From positions 62,001 to 126,000 of the forward strand of contig NZ_FNET01000003.1 in the NCBI RefSeq assembly GCF_900100275.1: a stretch of DNA of 64,000 nt. The letters are read 5' to 3'. Positions within the stretch are counted from its first letter, which is position 1. Each line of letters opens with the position of its first letter. This document shows, piece by piece, positions 16,633-26,112 of the stretch. The stretch is from Lentzea albidocapillata subsp. violacea. GTDB taxonomy: Bacteria; Actinomycetota; Actinomycetes; Mycobacteriales; Pseudonocardiaceae. The translations under genes were made by a program, and so were the position numbers. A model generated the notes under the pieces. It had not been told where the DNA came from, made no database searches, and saw nothing but the letters and a program-made list of their open reading frames with translations.

Positions 16633-16895
16633 CGCCCAGAGCCGTAGCGCCCAGAACCACAACTCCGAAAGCCGTGACACGCCCCCCAAGGAGCGGCCGG
16701 CAAGAGCGCGACCAGAGCGACGCTAGAGGCTCCTGGGCCACACGAGCCTCCTGAGCCGACCAGAACACCCTGACCCACACCACGAGGTGGGCCAGCCGCA
16801 GAACGACCGTCAGAAAGCTACTCAGCCGTAGTTCAGGAATTCCCGAACCAGGATTCCGAAGACCCGAGCCCGAACCGCCGAAAAGACCCGGTGGA

Positions 16896-17684
16896 TCAGA
16901 CCGTCACGCCACGAGCGTTCAGCCAGGTCAGCGGGTTGACCTTCTGGCCGCCCGGGTTCCAGACCTCGAAGTGCAGGTGGGGTCCGGTGGAGAAGCCGCG
17001 GTTGCCCATGCGGGCGATCTGCTGGCCTGCCTTGACCTGCTGGCCTTCGCGGACGCCGATCGTGTCCATGTGGCCGTAGACGGTGATGGTGCCGTCGGCG
17101 TGCTGCACGCGGACCCAGAGGCCGAAGCCGGACGCGGGACCCGCCTCGATGATCACGCCGTCCGCGGCGGAGACGATCGGGGTGCCGATGGGGCCCGCGA
17201 TGTCGATGCCGAGGTGCATGGTGCCCCAGCGGCCGCCGTAGCCGGAGGTGAACTCGCCGGCGGCGGGGCGGACGAACTTCGGGCGCTTCTTCTCGGCCTC
17301 GACGGTCTCGCGCTGGGTCGTGAGCTGCTGGCTGCGCAGGAGCTTGGCGGCCTCGGCGGAGCCCTCGGTCGTGGTCTTGGAGACCGCGAGGATCTGCGGC
17401 GCGGAGGCGGTGTCGCCGCCCACGCCGTCGAAGGTGGCGGCGCCGTCGGCGTGGTTCGCGAGCTGGACGTCCTTGCTGTCGTTCGCTGCGGCCTGGCCGA
17501 TCTGGCCTGCGCCTGCTGCTGCGAACGCGCCTACTGCGACGGCGGCGACGACGATTCGTCCGCGAAGCGCCGACGGTGGCGGGGGAAGCCGGTGAGAGCT
17601 GACCGGGCGCGTGGTGGCACGGTCGACTGCCTCTTCAAGCGCAGCACTGCGTTCATGGCCGCCGGGGGAGCGGTGGTGACTCAA
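16896..17684 (-). CDS. M23-family peptidoglycan endopeptidase
   Basis: 262 residues from TTG 17684, chosen because GGAAGGG sits 6 nt upstream; a longer frame to 17840 lacks a site. An N-terminal basic segment is followed by a hydrophobic signal/anchor at about 41-63. The peptidase domain is in the last ~120 residues with H-L-G-I-D (first Zn His and Asp) and H-L-H-F-E (last Zn His), so it should cut peptidoglycan cross-bridges or activate other hydrolases. Same place and orientation as Rv0950c in M. tuberculosis, between the helicase and sucC. Confidence 0.9.
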   Translation of the reverse strand: MSHHRSPGGHERSAALEEAVDRATTRPVSSHRLPPPPSALRGRIVVAAVAVGAFAAAGAGQIGQAAANDSKDVQLANHADGAATFDGVGGDTASAPQILAVSKTTTEGSAEAAKLLRSQQLTTQRETVEAEKKRPKFVRPAAGEFTSGYGGRWGTMHLGIDIAGPIGTPIVSAADGVIIEAGPASGFGLWVRVQHADGTITVYGHMDTIGVREGQQVKAGQQIARMGNRGFSTGPHLHFEVWNPGGQKVNPLTWLNARGVTV

Positions 17685-17892
17685 AGCTTGCCCTTCCGCC
17701 TTCGGGGAGCCTGATCTGGTGGACGCCGGGCGGGGGATTCCCGGTGAGTCAGGATTCGGGGTTCTGACTCGGTGTCCTTCTGTGATCAGACCGTGACAAC
17801 GGACCGGGGGACGATAACGGCGCGGAGCCTCGGAGGGCAAACCCCAGTTCGTTATGTCCCCTCAATGGGCGGCGACCTGCGGCTTTTATCTG

Positions 17893-18900
17893 TCAACTGT
17901 GACGGTCGGTGATCTGAGACGGTCGACACGCCTCACCGCCAGCGGCGATGGGGTGAGTTGACAAGTCATCCGATCGGGTGATGGCCGTCACAACTACGTG
18001 AAGCGTCCTCGTGTCAACCGGCAAAGAGAGGTGACCTGAATCACGTATCTGATGCTCTTCGACGAGCAACGACGAGTGCTCCAGGCGGGCGTTGCGCTGA
18101 GGCACGATGACCTGATCCATCTCCGACCAGACCACGACGAAGCGCGTGCGGCACGGCCGGCAGGGCTCAGCGAGTTCCGTGAGCAACTCGGAGCCGGGCC
18201 GCAGCTGCCGGGTCAGCGGCGTCGGCAGCAGATAGGCGGCGAGGGTGCCGTTGTGCGGCGTACCCAGGGTGACGAGTGAGCGCACGCGTGCGTCGCCGTG
18301 CAGTCGTTGCACGTAGTACCTGGCGATGAGCCCGCCCAGCGAATGGCCGACCACGTGCACCTGTTCGGAACCGGTCTGCTCGCAGATGCGCTCGATGTGC
18401 GCGCCGAGCAGGGCTGCGGAACGGCGGACGTCCCCGGTCAACGCCGTCAGTACGCTGTAGTTGATGGCGTGGACCACACCGAAGCCCCGCCTTCGCAGCG
18501 CCCCCGACAGCACCGCGAAGGCGGAACGGTTGTCCCCGATGCCATGCACCAGCACGATCGGGGTGCCCGCCGCGTCCATCGCCGAAACCACCAGCCCGCG
18601 CTGGCGGGGTGGCAGGCCGTCGGTGCGGTAGTGCCGGTACTGACCGTCCGGCCGCAGTTGTTCGGTGATCGCGCCCCACGGGTAGAGCACCGCGTGGGCC
18701 GTCAGCCAGGCCGCTTCCATCGCGACCCCGCGCATGCCGCCGGGCGTGGCCATCGCCCGCAGCGCGACCTTTACTTCCTCCGCGACGTCCCGGGCCGTGT
18801 GGACGCCCCAGCCGGCGCGGTCGAGAGCCGCGTCAGTCAGACGCGTGATCCACGACCGGCCGCTCTCGCTCATATGAGCGACGGTAGGTGATGAAGTCAC
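17893..18900 (-). CDS. Alpha/beta-hydrolase lipase/esterase
   Basis: 335 residues from GTG 18900; an ATG at 18873 gives MSESGRSW and is equally possible, as neither has a good ribosome site. Alpha/beta fold of the lipase class 2/PGAP1 type: oxyanion region V-L-V-H-G-I-G-D-N, nucleophile elbow G-H-S-L-G-G, T-L-G-T-P-H-N-G after it, and a late D-S-G-H with the catalytic His. It likely cleaves esters of lipids. No signal peptide is seen. The gene is absent from the matching M. tuberculosis locus. Confidence 0.85.
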   Translation of the reverse strand: MTSSPTVAHMSESGRSWITRLTDAALDRAGWGVHTARDVAEEVKVALRAMATPGGMRGVAMEAAWLTAHAVLYPWGAITEQLRPDGQYRHYRTDGLPPRQRGLVVSAMDAAGTPIVLVHGIGDNRSAFAVLSGALRRRGFGVVHAINYSVLTALTGDVRRSAALLGAHIERICEQTGSEQVHVVGHSLGGLIARYYVQRLHGDARVRSLVTLGTPHNGTLAAYLLPTPLTRQLRPGSELLTELAEPCRPCRTRFVVVWSEMDQVIVPQRNARLEHSSLLVEEHQIRDSGHLSLPVDTRTLHVVVTAITRSDDLSTHPIAAGGEACRPSQITDRHS

Positions 18901-18998
18901 GGGCTAGGAGTACCCGGCGGCTGTTTTCCACACGCGAACGGATTTCGTCTTAACAGGGCGCGCGCGACCACACACAGGTCTTGCTAGGTTCGCCCGCG

Positions 18999-20678
18999 AT
19001 GACTCGCACCGAGCTCGAGAACCAGACCCCGGCGGCCGCCAGGCTGCGCACGTCGTGGGCACTCGCCGCGGCAGGCTCCCTCCTTCTGACACTCGGGCCG
19101 CTGCTCGGCGTGGTCGACGGCGCCGAACCCGCCTTCACGTCGTGGCCCCTGCTCGCACTGCTGGCGCTGTTGCCCCCGGTCGTCGCGGGTGTGCTGCTGA
19201 TGCGCGGGCGCCCGTTCGTGGCGGCGGGGCTGCTCGCGGCGGCCGGTGTCTTCGCGGTCGGCCGGCTGCTGAGCGACTTCCAGATCGTGCTCGACGCGAT
19301 GGACGTGGCGAGGCCCGAGCTGTTCCGGCCGGACACCCTGGTCGCCGTCACGCCGTCGGCCGGTGTGTGGCTGCTGATCGCCGGGCACGTGCTGGTCATC
19401 GCCGGCGGCGCGCTCTCGGCGGGTCGCGCCGGCATGCCCGCCGACGAGTCGGAGCCGCCGACCCTGGTCGCCTTCCCCGTGCTCATCGCCGCGATCGCGG
19501 CGATCGGCCTGCTGGGCAAGCCGTTCACCTCGATCGATCCGTTCCAGCTGGACCGGGGGCCGTGGGAGCTGCCGGTGCTCGGGCTGATCGGCGGACTGCT
19601 GGTCGCGGTGGCCGCGCCGCTCGCGACCGCGCTCGCGGCCAGTTCGCCCGACCCCGACACCCGCCAGGGCGGGACGATCGGCGTCTCGTTGTCGCTCCTC
19701 GCCGTCGTGGTGCCCCCTCTGGCCGTGGGCACCCTCGCGCCGGGCCTGAGCATCAGCGCGGGATCGGTCTCCGTGTTCACCGCCGCTCTTCTCCTGCCCG
19801 CCGTGCCTCTCCTCGGCCGGACGGTCCGACTGCTGCGCGGCAAGCGCGACGAGACGCACGACCCCGAGCTGCCCTCCACCCGGCGCCTGCACGTGACCGC
19901 CGGCGTTTTCGCCGTCCTCGCCGCCGTCGCGATGCTGGTCGGCGCGCTCCTGCCGCAGCTCGTCCTCACCACTGGCGGCACGGCACCCGGTCTGGCGTCC
20001 GTGAACCTGTTGTGGGTGGCCGGACTCGCGTTCGGCGTCCTCGGACTCCTCTTGTTCGTGCCGTCCGCGGCTGCGGTGGTGCGTCCGGCGCTGCTGGGCG
20101 GTTACCTCGCCATGCAGCTCGCCGCGGCGGGCATGACCGAGGTGGTGGTGGCGGCGAGTCAGGTGGGCGTCGCGCAACCGGGAGCCGGGTTCTGGCTGAT
20201 GGTCGTCGAGGCCCCGCTCGGCCTGCTGGCACTCGCCTGCACGGGCCTCGCGGGCGCGATCGAGCGGGAGAACGCGGGCGAGGTCAGGAAGGAGCAGGTG
20301 CCGGTGACCGAGCTCGGCGCGGTGCTGCTCGCGGGGCTCTTCGCGGTCGGCGCCTTCGTGCTGCCGACCATGCGCGGCGACCGGTACACGTCGCCCACGC
20401 TGATCCCGGACAGCGACCCCGCGGTCTCCTGGACGCTGCTGATCTCCCTCACGGTGCTGATCATGACCCTCGTGCTGGTGTTCAGGTCGAGGCCCGCTCG
20501 CGGTGCCGCCACGCTCGCCGGCGCGGCTCTGCTGCTCGGCGTCCGCGCGCTGGAGCTGCCGCTGACCGGCGACCGCGTCGAGGGTGCGGTGGCCGCGCCC
20601 GGCACCTGGCTCGCGCTGGCGTCCATCGCGGCTCTGCTGGTCGCGGCCGGCTTGATGGGAGCTCGTTCGGCCCGCTGA
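18999..20678 (+). CDS. Multi-pass integral membrane protein, unknown
   Basis: 559 residues from ATG 18999. About fourteen hydrophobic helices spread evenly along the chain, few charged loops and no recognisable transporter motif. It lies 208 bp upstream of sucC on the same strand. Not recognised beyond its membrane nature; possibly an actinobacterial-specific family. The frame carries the usual strong third-position GC, so it is a real gene. Confidence 0.8.
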   Translation: MTRTELENQTPAAARLRTSWALAAAGSLLLTLGPLLGVVDGAEPAFTSWPLLALLALLPPVVAGVLLMRGRPFVAAGLLAAAGVFAVGRLLSDFQIVLDAMDVARPELFRPDTLVAVTPSAGVWLLIAGHVLVIAGGALSAGRAGMPADESEPPTLVAFPVLIAAIAAIGLLGKPFTSIDPFQLDRGPWELPVLGLIGGLLVAVAAPLATALAASSPDPDTRQGGTIGVSLSLLAVVVPPLAVGTLAPGLSISAGSVSVFTAALLLPAVPLLGRTVRLLRGKRDETHDPELPSTRRLHVTAGVFAVLAAVAMLVGALLPQLVLTTGGTAPGLASVNLLWVAGLAFGVLGLLLFVPSAAAVVRPALLGGYLAMQLAAAGMTEVVVAASQVGVAQPGAGFWLMVVEAPLGLLALACTGLAGAIERENAGEVRKEQVPVTELGAVLLAGLFAVGAFVLPTMRGDRYTSPTLIPDSDPAVSWTLLISLTVLIMTLVLVFRSRPARGAATLAGAALLLGVRALELPLTGDRVEGAVAAPGTWLALASIAALLVAAGLMGARSAR

Positions 20679-20886
20679 AACGTGTCTTTGAGCTCGCGTT
20701 CTGCTGCAACGCGCGCGTGCGCGTGATCGACCTCACCGCCGTTGAGACCGACCTCACCGGTGGTGGCGTGCGAGCGGTAGCCGCAGGTCGATAGTGTCTG
20801 GGCCCAGCCGCGTCAAGTGGGTTCGCTTGGCCCCTTGAGGACCACCCAGGCGCGGTGTTCCGACACCGACGTCGCAGGAGACCCGA

Positions 20887-22053
20887 GTGGACCTGTACGA
20901 GTACCAGGCGAAGGACCTCTTCGCCGCCCACGGCGTCCCGGTACTGCCGGGCGATGTGGCTACCAACCCCGAAGACGCCAAGGCCATCGCCGCGAAGTTC
21001 GGCCAGGCCGTCGTCGTCAAGGCCCAGGTCAAGACCGGCGGCCGCGGCAAGGCCGGTGGTGTGAAGCTCGCTTCCACCGCCGAGGAGACCGAGGAGAAGG
21101 CCAAGGCCATCCTCGGCCTCGACATCAAGGGGCACATCGTTCACCGCGTTCTGGTGACGCCCGCCTCCGACATCGCGGAGGAGTACTACTTCTCCTTCCT
21201 GCTCGACCGTGCCAACCGCACCTTCCTCGCCATGGCGAGCGTCGAGGGCGGTATGGACATCGAGGAGGTCGCCGCGACCAAGCCCGAGGCCCTCGCGAAG
21301 ATCGCCATCGACGCCATCAAGGGCGTCGACCAGGCCAAGGCCACGGAGATCGCCGACGCGGCGAACTTCCCGGCCGAGGTCAAGGACCAGGTCGTCGACG
21401 TCATCGTCAAGCTGTGGGAGACCTTCGTCGCGGAGGACGCCACGCTCGTCGAGGTCAACCCGCTGGTCCGCGACCCGCAGGGCAAGATCGTCGCGCTCGA
21501 CGGCAAGGTCACGCTCGACGAGAACGCCGACTTCCGCCACCCGGCCCACGCCGAGCTGGTCGACAAGGCGGCTGAGAACCCTCTCGAGGCGAAGGCCAAG
21601 GAGAAGGGCCTCAACTACGTCAAGCTCGACGGCGAGGTGGGCATCATCGGCAACGGTGCCGGTCTCGTGATGTCGACGCTGGACGTCGTCGCGTACGCCG
21701 GTGAGCAGTACGGCGTGAAGCCCGCGAACTTCCTCGACATCGGTGGCGGCGCGTCCGCCGAGGTCATGGCCAACGGCCTGGACGTCATCCTCGGCGACGA
21801 GGCCGTCCGCTCGGTCTTCGTGAACGTCTTCGGTGGCATCACCGCCTGCGACGCCGTCGCGAACGGCATCGTGAAGGCGCTGGAGATCCTCGGCGACTCG
21901 GCCACCAAGCCGCTCGTCGTCCGCCTCGACGGCAACAACGTGGAGGAGGGCCGGCAGATTCTCGCCGACGCCAACCACCCGCTGGTGACCGTTGTCGACA
22001 CGATGGACAACGCGGCCGCCAAGGCCGCCGAGCTCGCGGCTGCGGGGGTCTGA
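20887..22053 (+). CDS. sucC: Succinyl-CoA synthetase beta subunit
   Basis: 388 residues, GTG start with AGGAGA upstream. ATP-grasp domain at about 1-230 ([12 protein letters not shown] at the start, G-G-R-G-K-A-G-G-V nucleotide loop, E-V-N-P-L-V metal region), then a CoA-ligase domain with F-L-D-I-G-G-G-A and F-V-N-V-F-G-G-I. With SucD it interconverts succinyl-CoA and succinate with nucleotide triphosphate synthesis in the TCA cycle. sucD follows after 3 bp. Confidence 0.98.
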   Translation: MDLYEYQAKDLFAAHGVPVLPGDVATNPEDAKAIAAKFGQAVVVKAQVKTGGRGKAGGVKLASTAEETEEKAKAILGLDIKGHIVHRVLVTPASDIAEEYYFSFLLDRANRTFLAMASVEGGMDIEEVAATKPEALAKIAIDAIKGVDQAKATEIADAANFPAEVKDQVVDVIVKLWETFVAEDATLVEVNPLVRDPQGKIVALDGKVTLDENADFRHPAHAELVDKAAENPLEAKAKEKGLNYVKLDGEVGIIGNGAGLVMSTLDVVAYAGEQYGVKPANFLDIGGGASAEVMANGLDVILGDEAVRSVFVNVFGGITACDAVANGIVKALEILGDSATKPLVVRLDGNNVEEGRQILADANHPLVTVVDTMDNAAAKAAELAAAGV

Positions 22054-22056
22054 ACG

Positions 22057-22944
22057 ATGGCTATCTTCCTCAACGAGAACAGCAAGGTCATCGTCCAGGG
22101 CATGACCGGTGCCGAGGGCACCAAGCACACCAAGCGCATGCTCGCGTCCGGCACGAACATCGTCGGTGGCGTGAACCCGCGCAAGGCGGGCGAGAAGGTC
22201 GACTTCGACGGCACCGTCCTCCCGGTCTTCGGCACCGTCAAGGAGGCCATGGAGGCCACCGGCGCGAACGTGACCGTGATCTTCGTCCCGCCGGCCTTCT
22301 CGAAGGCCGCCGTGGTCGAGGCGATCGACGCCGAGATCGAGCTGGCCGTCGTCATCACCGAGGGCATCCCGGTGCACGACACCGCCTACTTCTGGGCGCA
22401 CGCCGTCGCGACGGGCCACAAGACCCGCATCATCGGCCCGAACTGCCCCGGCATCATCAGCCCCGGCAAGTCGAACGCCGGCATCATCCCCGCGAACATC
22501 GCGGGCAGCGGCAAGATCGGTCTGGTGTCGAAGTCCGGCACGCTGACCTACCAGATGATGCACGAGCTGCGGGACTTCGGTTTCTCCACCGCGATCGGCA
22601 TCGGTGGCGACCCGATCATCGGCACCACGCACATCGACGCCCTGGAGGCCTTCGAGGCCGACGAGGAGACCGTCGCGATCGTGATGATCGGTGAGATCGG
22701 TGGCGACGCCGAGGAGCGTGCGGCCGCGTACATCAAGGAGAACGTGACCAAGCCGGTCGTCGGCTACGTCGCGGGCTTCACCGCCCCCGAGGGCAAGACC
22801 ATGGGCCACGCCGGCGCCATCGTCTCGGGCTCGGCGGGCACCGCGCAGGCGAAGAAGGAGGCCCTCGAGGCCGCCGGCGTCAAGGTCGGCAAGACGCCGT
22901 CCGAGACGGCCGACCTGATGCGCGAGATCATGCAGGGTCTCTGA
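22057..22944 (+). CDS. sucD: Succinyl-CoA synthetase alpha subunit
   Basis: 295 residues, ATG 3 bp after the sucC stop. CoA-binding Rossmann domain at the N-terminus (V-Q-G-M-T-G-A-E-G), I-G-P-N-C-P-G-I-I, and the active-site phosphohistidine in G-H-A-G-A-I-V near residue 250. Forms the catalytic alpha-beta pair with SucC. A strong terminator follows. Confidence 0.98.
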   Translation: MAIFLNENSKVIVQGMTGAEGTKHTKRMLASGTNIVGGVNPRKAGEKVDFDGTVLPVFGTVKEAMEATGANVTVIFVPPAFSKAAVVEAIDAEIELAVVITEGIPVHDTAYFWAHAVATGHKTRIIGPNCPGIISPGKSNAGIIPANIAGSGKIGLVSKSGTLTYQMMHELRDFGFSTAIGIGGDPIIGTTHIDALEAFEADEETVAIVMIGEIGGDAEERAAAYIKENVTKPVVGYVAGFTAPEGKTMGHAGAIVSGSAGTAQAKKEALEAAGVKVGKTPSETADLMREIMQGL

Positions 22945-22975
22945 AGTTTCTGACTTCAGTACACGCTCGGCGACA

Positions 22976-23017
22976 CGAGGGCCGGATTCCGAGAGTACTT
23001 TCGGAGTCCGGCCCTCG
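22976..23017 (+). terminator. Terminator after sucCD
   Basis: CGAGGGCCGGA pairs with TCCGGCCCTCG and the stem continues inward with TCCGA/TCGGA around a short AT-containing loop. It starts 31 nt after the sucD stop. Confidence 0.8.
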
Positions 23018-23120
23018 CTCGTATGGCGGAACCGGCATGATCGGTCCATCGTCTTAGTAGCGGGTGCAGAGCACTGCTAGCGTCAATCGACGCACCCTGG
23101 TTTGAGGAGGAGACCTCGAC

Positions 23121-23828
23121 ATGTCCGTGCCTTACGGCGCACCCCAACAGCAGCCGCCGGGTCCGGCACAGCACCAGGCTCCGCCGCCGGCCCACGGGGC
23201 CGCCGGCGCCAACAACATCAACCTGGCCCTGATCCTCCCGCTGGCGGCGGCGGGTCTCGGTCTCGTGGCGTACCTCGTCGCGTTCGCTGACGACGTCAGC
23301 GGCAACGTGACGTACCTGCTCGCCGCAGGCCTGCTCGCTGGCCTTTCGGTGCTGCCCAGCACCCCGAAGGGCTTCGTCCCGGTCGCCGCGGTCCTGGCGG
23401 CCGTGCAGACGCTGCTGCAACTGCAGGGCATCATCAAGTCGCCGTCCGTGCAGGGCCTCGACATCGTGCTGCTCATCGTCGCGCTGCTCGAGACGGCCGC
23501 GGTCGTGCTCGCGTTCCTGCTCGCCGAGGGCATCGTCAAGTTCGAGCCGAAGCCGGCGAACCCGTACGCGGGCCAGCAGCACGGCCAGCCGGGCGGCTGG
23601 AACCCGCAGTCCGGCGCGTTCCCGCAGCAGGGTCAGCACCCGCAGCACGGTGCGCCCCAGCAGCAGGCCCCGCAGCAGCAGTTCGGCCAGCAGCAGCAGT
23701 TCGGTCAGCAGCCGCAGCAGCCCGCACAGCCGGGTCAGCCGCCGCAGCAGACCAGCTTCATGCCGCAGCCGGGCCAGTTCGGCTCGCCGGGCACGCCGCC
23801 CGGCGGCTTCGGTGGACCGCAGCAGTAA
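23121..23828 (+). CDS. DUF5336 membrane protein (34 kDa antigen-like)
   Basis: 235 residues, ATG preceded by GAGGAGGAG. Pro/Gln-rich N-terminus, four membrane helices at about 33-140, then a long cytoplasmic or surface tail made of Gln/Pro/Gly repeats. This is the architecture of mycobacterial Rv0954 (34 kDa antigen, DUF5336), and the neighbours match too (sucCD before, PerM after). Rv0954 has been linked to the cell-division machinery; a similar role is inferred. Confidence 0.88.
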   Translation: MSVPYGAPQQQPPGPAQHQAPPPAHGAAGANNINLALILPLAAAGLGLVAYLVAFADDVSGNVTYLLAAGLLAGLSVLPSTPKGFVPVAAVLAAVQTLLQLQGIIKSPSVQGLDIVLLIVALLETAAVVLAFLLAEGIVKFEPKPANPYAGQQHGQPGGWNPQSGAFPQQGQHPQHGAPQQQAPQQQFGQQQQFGQQPQQPAQPGQPPQQTSFMPQPGQFGSPGTPPGGFGGPQQ

Positions 23829-23849
23829 GGTCCGCACACCGTTCGACCT

Positions 23850-23883
23850 CAGGGGTGGTGCCGGTTCTCCGGTGCCACCCCTG
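23850..23883 (+). terminator. Terminator after the DUF5336 gene
   Basis: CAGGGGTGG and CCACCCCTG flank an inner GCCGG/CCGG(T)GC region with two mismatches. Starts 22 nt after the stop codon. Confidence 0.65.
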
Positions 23884-23940
23884 TCGTATGACCCGGCGTG
23901 CCTGCCCTGAATGGCCCAGCCGGCCTGACACAGTGGAGAA

Positions 23941-25449
23941 GTGCCCGTGCTGCAACGCGATGTGACCCGTGAGGTCAACACCGTGCGCCCACCGGAGTTC
24001 TCGCGGTCCGAACGCATGCGCGTGCTCGTCGCCGCCGCGGTCGGATCGGTGGTCGTCGGATACGCCGCGGTCGCCGCGGTCCTCGCGCTGGTCTCCGCGA
24101 CCGCCACGTACGCCGACTTCTCCACGTCGGGTGTGCTCAGCGCCGCCGCGCCCGCCTGGCTGGCTGCGCACCACGTGCCGTTGCGCTTCGACTCGGGCCA
24201 GCTCGGCGTGCTGCCGTTGCTGCCAACCGCGTTGCTGATGCTGCTGGTCGGCCGCACCGCCGCGGGTACCGCCGACCGCCTGGGGCTTTACGAACCGCTG
24301 CAGGTCCGTGGTGTCGTGCTCAGCATCGCCGCATCGCACGCGATCGTCGGTGGCGCGATCGCGCTGGTGATGGGCGACGGGGTCGTACGCACCACACCGG
24401 CCGTGGCGTTCTTCGGCTGTGCGGCGGTCTCCGGTCTTGCGGCCACCATCGGTGTCGCCCGCCGATGCGGCTTGTACGAGGTGGTGTTCGACAAGCTCGA
24501 CCCGGTGGCGCTGCACGGGCTGCGCGCTGGCTTCATGGCGTTGTTCGCGCTGGTCAGCATCGGTTCGCTGGCGGTGGCGGCCGGTCTCGCGGCCTCGTGG
24601 CCGCGCACCAGCGAGCTCTTCGCGGGGGCCGGTCCGTCGTTCGGTGTGGGCCTCGGCGTGTTCCTGCTGTGCCTCGGCTATCTGCCGAACGCGATCATCG
24701 CGGGCTTCTCGTACGTCGTGGGCGCCGGGTTCTCGATGGGCGGGGTCGAGGTCTCGCCGCTGCGGTTCGTCGGTGGCCAGGTGCCGCCGGTGCCCCTGCT
24801 GGCGGCCATGCCGGAGAACGAGTTCCTGTGGAGCCCCGCCGTGCTGGCGGGCGGTGCGGTGATCGGCGTGCTGGTGGGCTGGACCTGCCGCAAGGTGTCC
24901 GACCGGCCGACCTCGCGGGTGCGCGCGGTGCTGGTGGCCGCGATCACGGCGGGCGTGGGCAGCCTCGTGCTCGCCGCGACGGCCGGTGGACGGCTGGCGG
25001 GCGGCGCGTTCGACCCCGTGACGGTGCCGGCCGGCCTGCTCGCGCTGCTCGTGGCGCTGTGGGTGCTGGTGCCGGGTGCGCTGGTGGCCTGGCTCGCCGG
25101 CAGCCGCCGGAAGGTCGTGGCGGTGGACGGCGCCGCCGAGTTCGTCGAGCCGGACTACGACGAGGAGACCGCCGACCCGGACGTCGTGTTCGAGGACGAC
25201 GAGCTCACCGACCAGTTCGAGCAGCTCGAAGTCGTGGACTCCGACGAGTTCGAGGTCGACGAGGATCTTGACACCGACGACTACTACGACGAGGACGACG
25301 AGCCCGAAGACGTTGAGGGCGAAGAGGAAGACGACGCCGAACCGGAAGCGGAAGAGGACCTCGGCGAAGAAGAGGACCTTGATTCGGAGTTCGACGAAAT
25401 GCTCGGCATGGAGCCCGAGGAGGACCTGGACGGCAAGCCGGGACGGTGA
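23941..25449 (+). CDS. PerM-like DUF6350 membrane protein
   Basis: 502 residues, GTG start. About nine or ten membrane helices in the first 390 residues, then a ~110-residue strongly acidic C-terminal tail of Asp/Glu (E-D-D-E-L-T-D, E-E-E-D-D-A-E and similar). It matches the DUF6350 family that includes M. tuberculosis PerM (Rv0955), needed for persistence and for stable divisome component FtsB. It sits directly before purN-purH as in mycobacteria. The acidic tail is long and may be the site of protein contacts. Confidence 0.88.
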   Translation: MPVLQRDVTREVNTVRPPEFSRSERMRVLVAAAVGSVVVGYAAVAAVLALVSATATYADFSTSGVLSAAAPAWLAAHHVPLRFDSGQLGVLPLLPTALLMLLVGRTAAGTADRLGLYEPLQVRGVVLSIAASHAIVGGAIALVMGDGVVRTTPAVAFFGCAAVSGLAATIGVARRCGLYEVVFDKLDPVALHGLRAGFMALFALVSIGSLAVAAGLAASWPRTSELFAGAGPSFGVGLGVFLLCLGYLPNAIIAGFSYVVGAGFSMGGVEVSPLRFVGGQVPPVPLLAAMPENEFLWSPAVLAGGAVIGVLVGWTCRKVSDRPTSRVRAVLVAAITAGVGSLVLAATAGGRLAGGAFDPVTVPAGLLALLVALWVLVPGALVAWLAGSRRKVVAVDGAAEFVEPDYDEETADPDVVFEDDELTDQFEQLEVVDSDEFEVDEDLDTDDYYDEDDEPEDVEGEEEDDAEPEAEEDLGEEEDLDSEFDEMLGMEPEEDLDGKPGR

Positions 25450-25494
25450 CGTCATAGGCTGCTCCTGAGCTGCTGCAACGACCAGGAGTAGACG

Positions 25495-26112
25495 CTGAGC
25501 ACCGAACTTCGGCTTCCCACACCGGCGCGCGTCGTCGTACTCGTCTCCGGTTCCGGAACCCTCATGCAGGCGTTGCTGGACGCCGACCTGCCCATCGAGG
25601 TGGTCGCCGTCGGCGCCGACCGCGAGAACATCGAGGGCCTCAAGCGCGCCGAACGCGCGGGGGTGCCCCACTTCGTCGTGAAGCTGCGCGACCACGCCGA
25701 CCGCACGGCCTGGGACGCGGCGCTGACCGAGGCGGTCGCGTCGTACGAGCCCGACCTGGTCGTGTCCGCCGGCTTCATGAAGATCATCGGCGAGCAGTTC
25801 CTCGCCCGCTTCGGCGGCCGGATGATCAACACCCACCCCGCGCTGCTGCCGGCCTTCCCCGGCGCCCACGCCATCCGTGACGCGCTGGCCTACGGCGTGC
25901 ACGTCACCGGATCGACGGTGCACCTGGTCGACGCGGGCGTCGACACCGGGCCGATCCTCGTGCAGGAGGCCGTGGTCGTCGAACCCGGCGATACCGAGGA
26001 CACCCTGCACGAACGCATCAAGGTCGTCGAACGCCGGCTGCTCGTCGAGACAGTCGGCCGGCTCGCCCGCGAGGGCTGCACCGTGAACGGACGAAAGGTG
26101 AGCATTCCGTGA
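25495..26112 (+). CDS. purN: Phosphoribosylglycinamide formyltransferase PurN (CTG start)
   Basis: 205 residues if translation begins at CTG 25495. AGGAG lies 6 nt upstream of that CTG and an in-frame TAG is two codons before it; there is no ATG, GTG or TTG until ATG 25564, which would remove the first beta strand and the S-G-S-G-T phosphate loop needed for GAR binding. Formyl transfer motif I-N-T-H-P-A-L-L-P (catalytic His) and G-V-D-T-G-P-I (catalytic Asp) are present. Third step of purine synthesis. Overlaps purH by 4 bp. Confidence 0.9.
   Translation: MSTELRLPTPARVVVLVSGSGTLMQALLDADLPIEVVAVGADRENIEGLKRAERAGVPHFVVKLRDHADRTAWDAALTEAVASYEPDLVVSAGFMKIIGEQFLARFGGRMINTHPALLPAFPGAHAIRDALAYGVHVTGSTVHLVDAGVDTGPILVQEAVVVEPGDTEDTLHERIKVVERRLLVETVGRLAREGCTVNGRKVSIP

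Noticed and set aside
20482..23049. 855-residue open frame antisense to sucC-sucD
   Set aside because: Typical high-GC antisense shadow: Arg/Asp/Leu-rich mirror of conserved sucCD codons.
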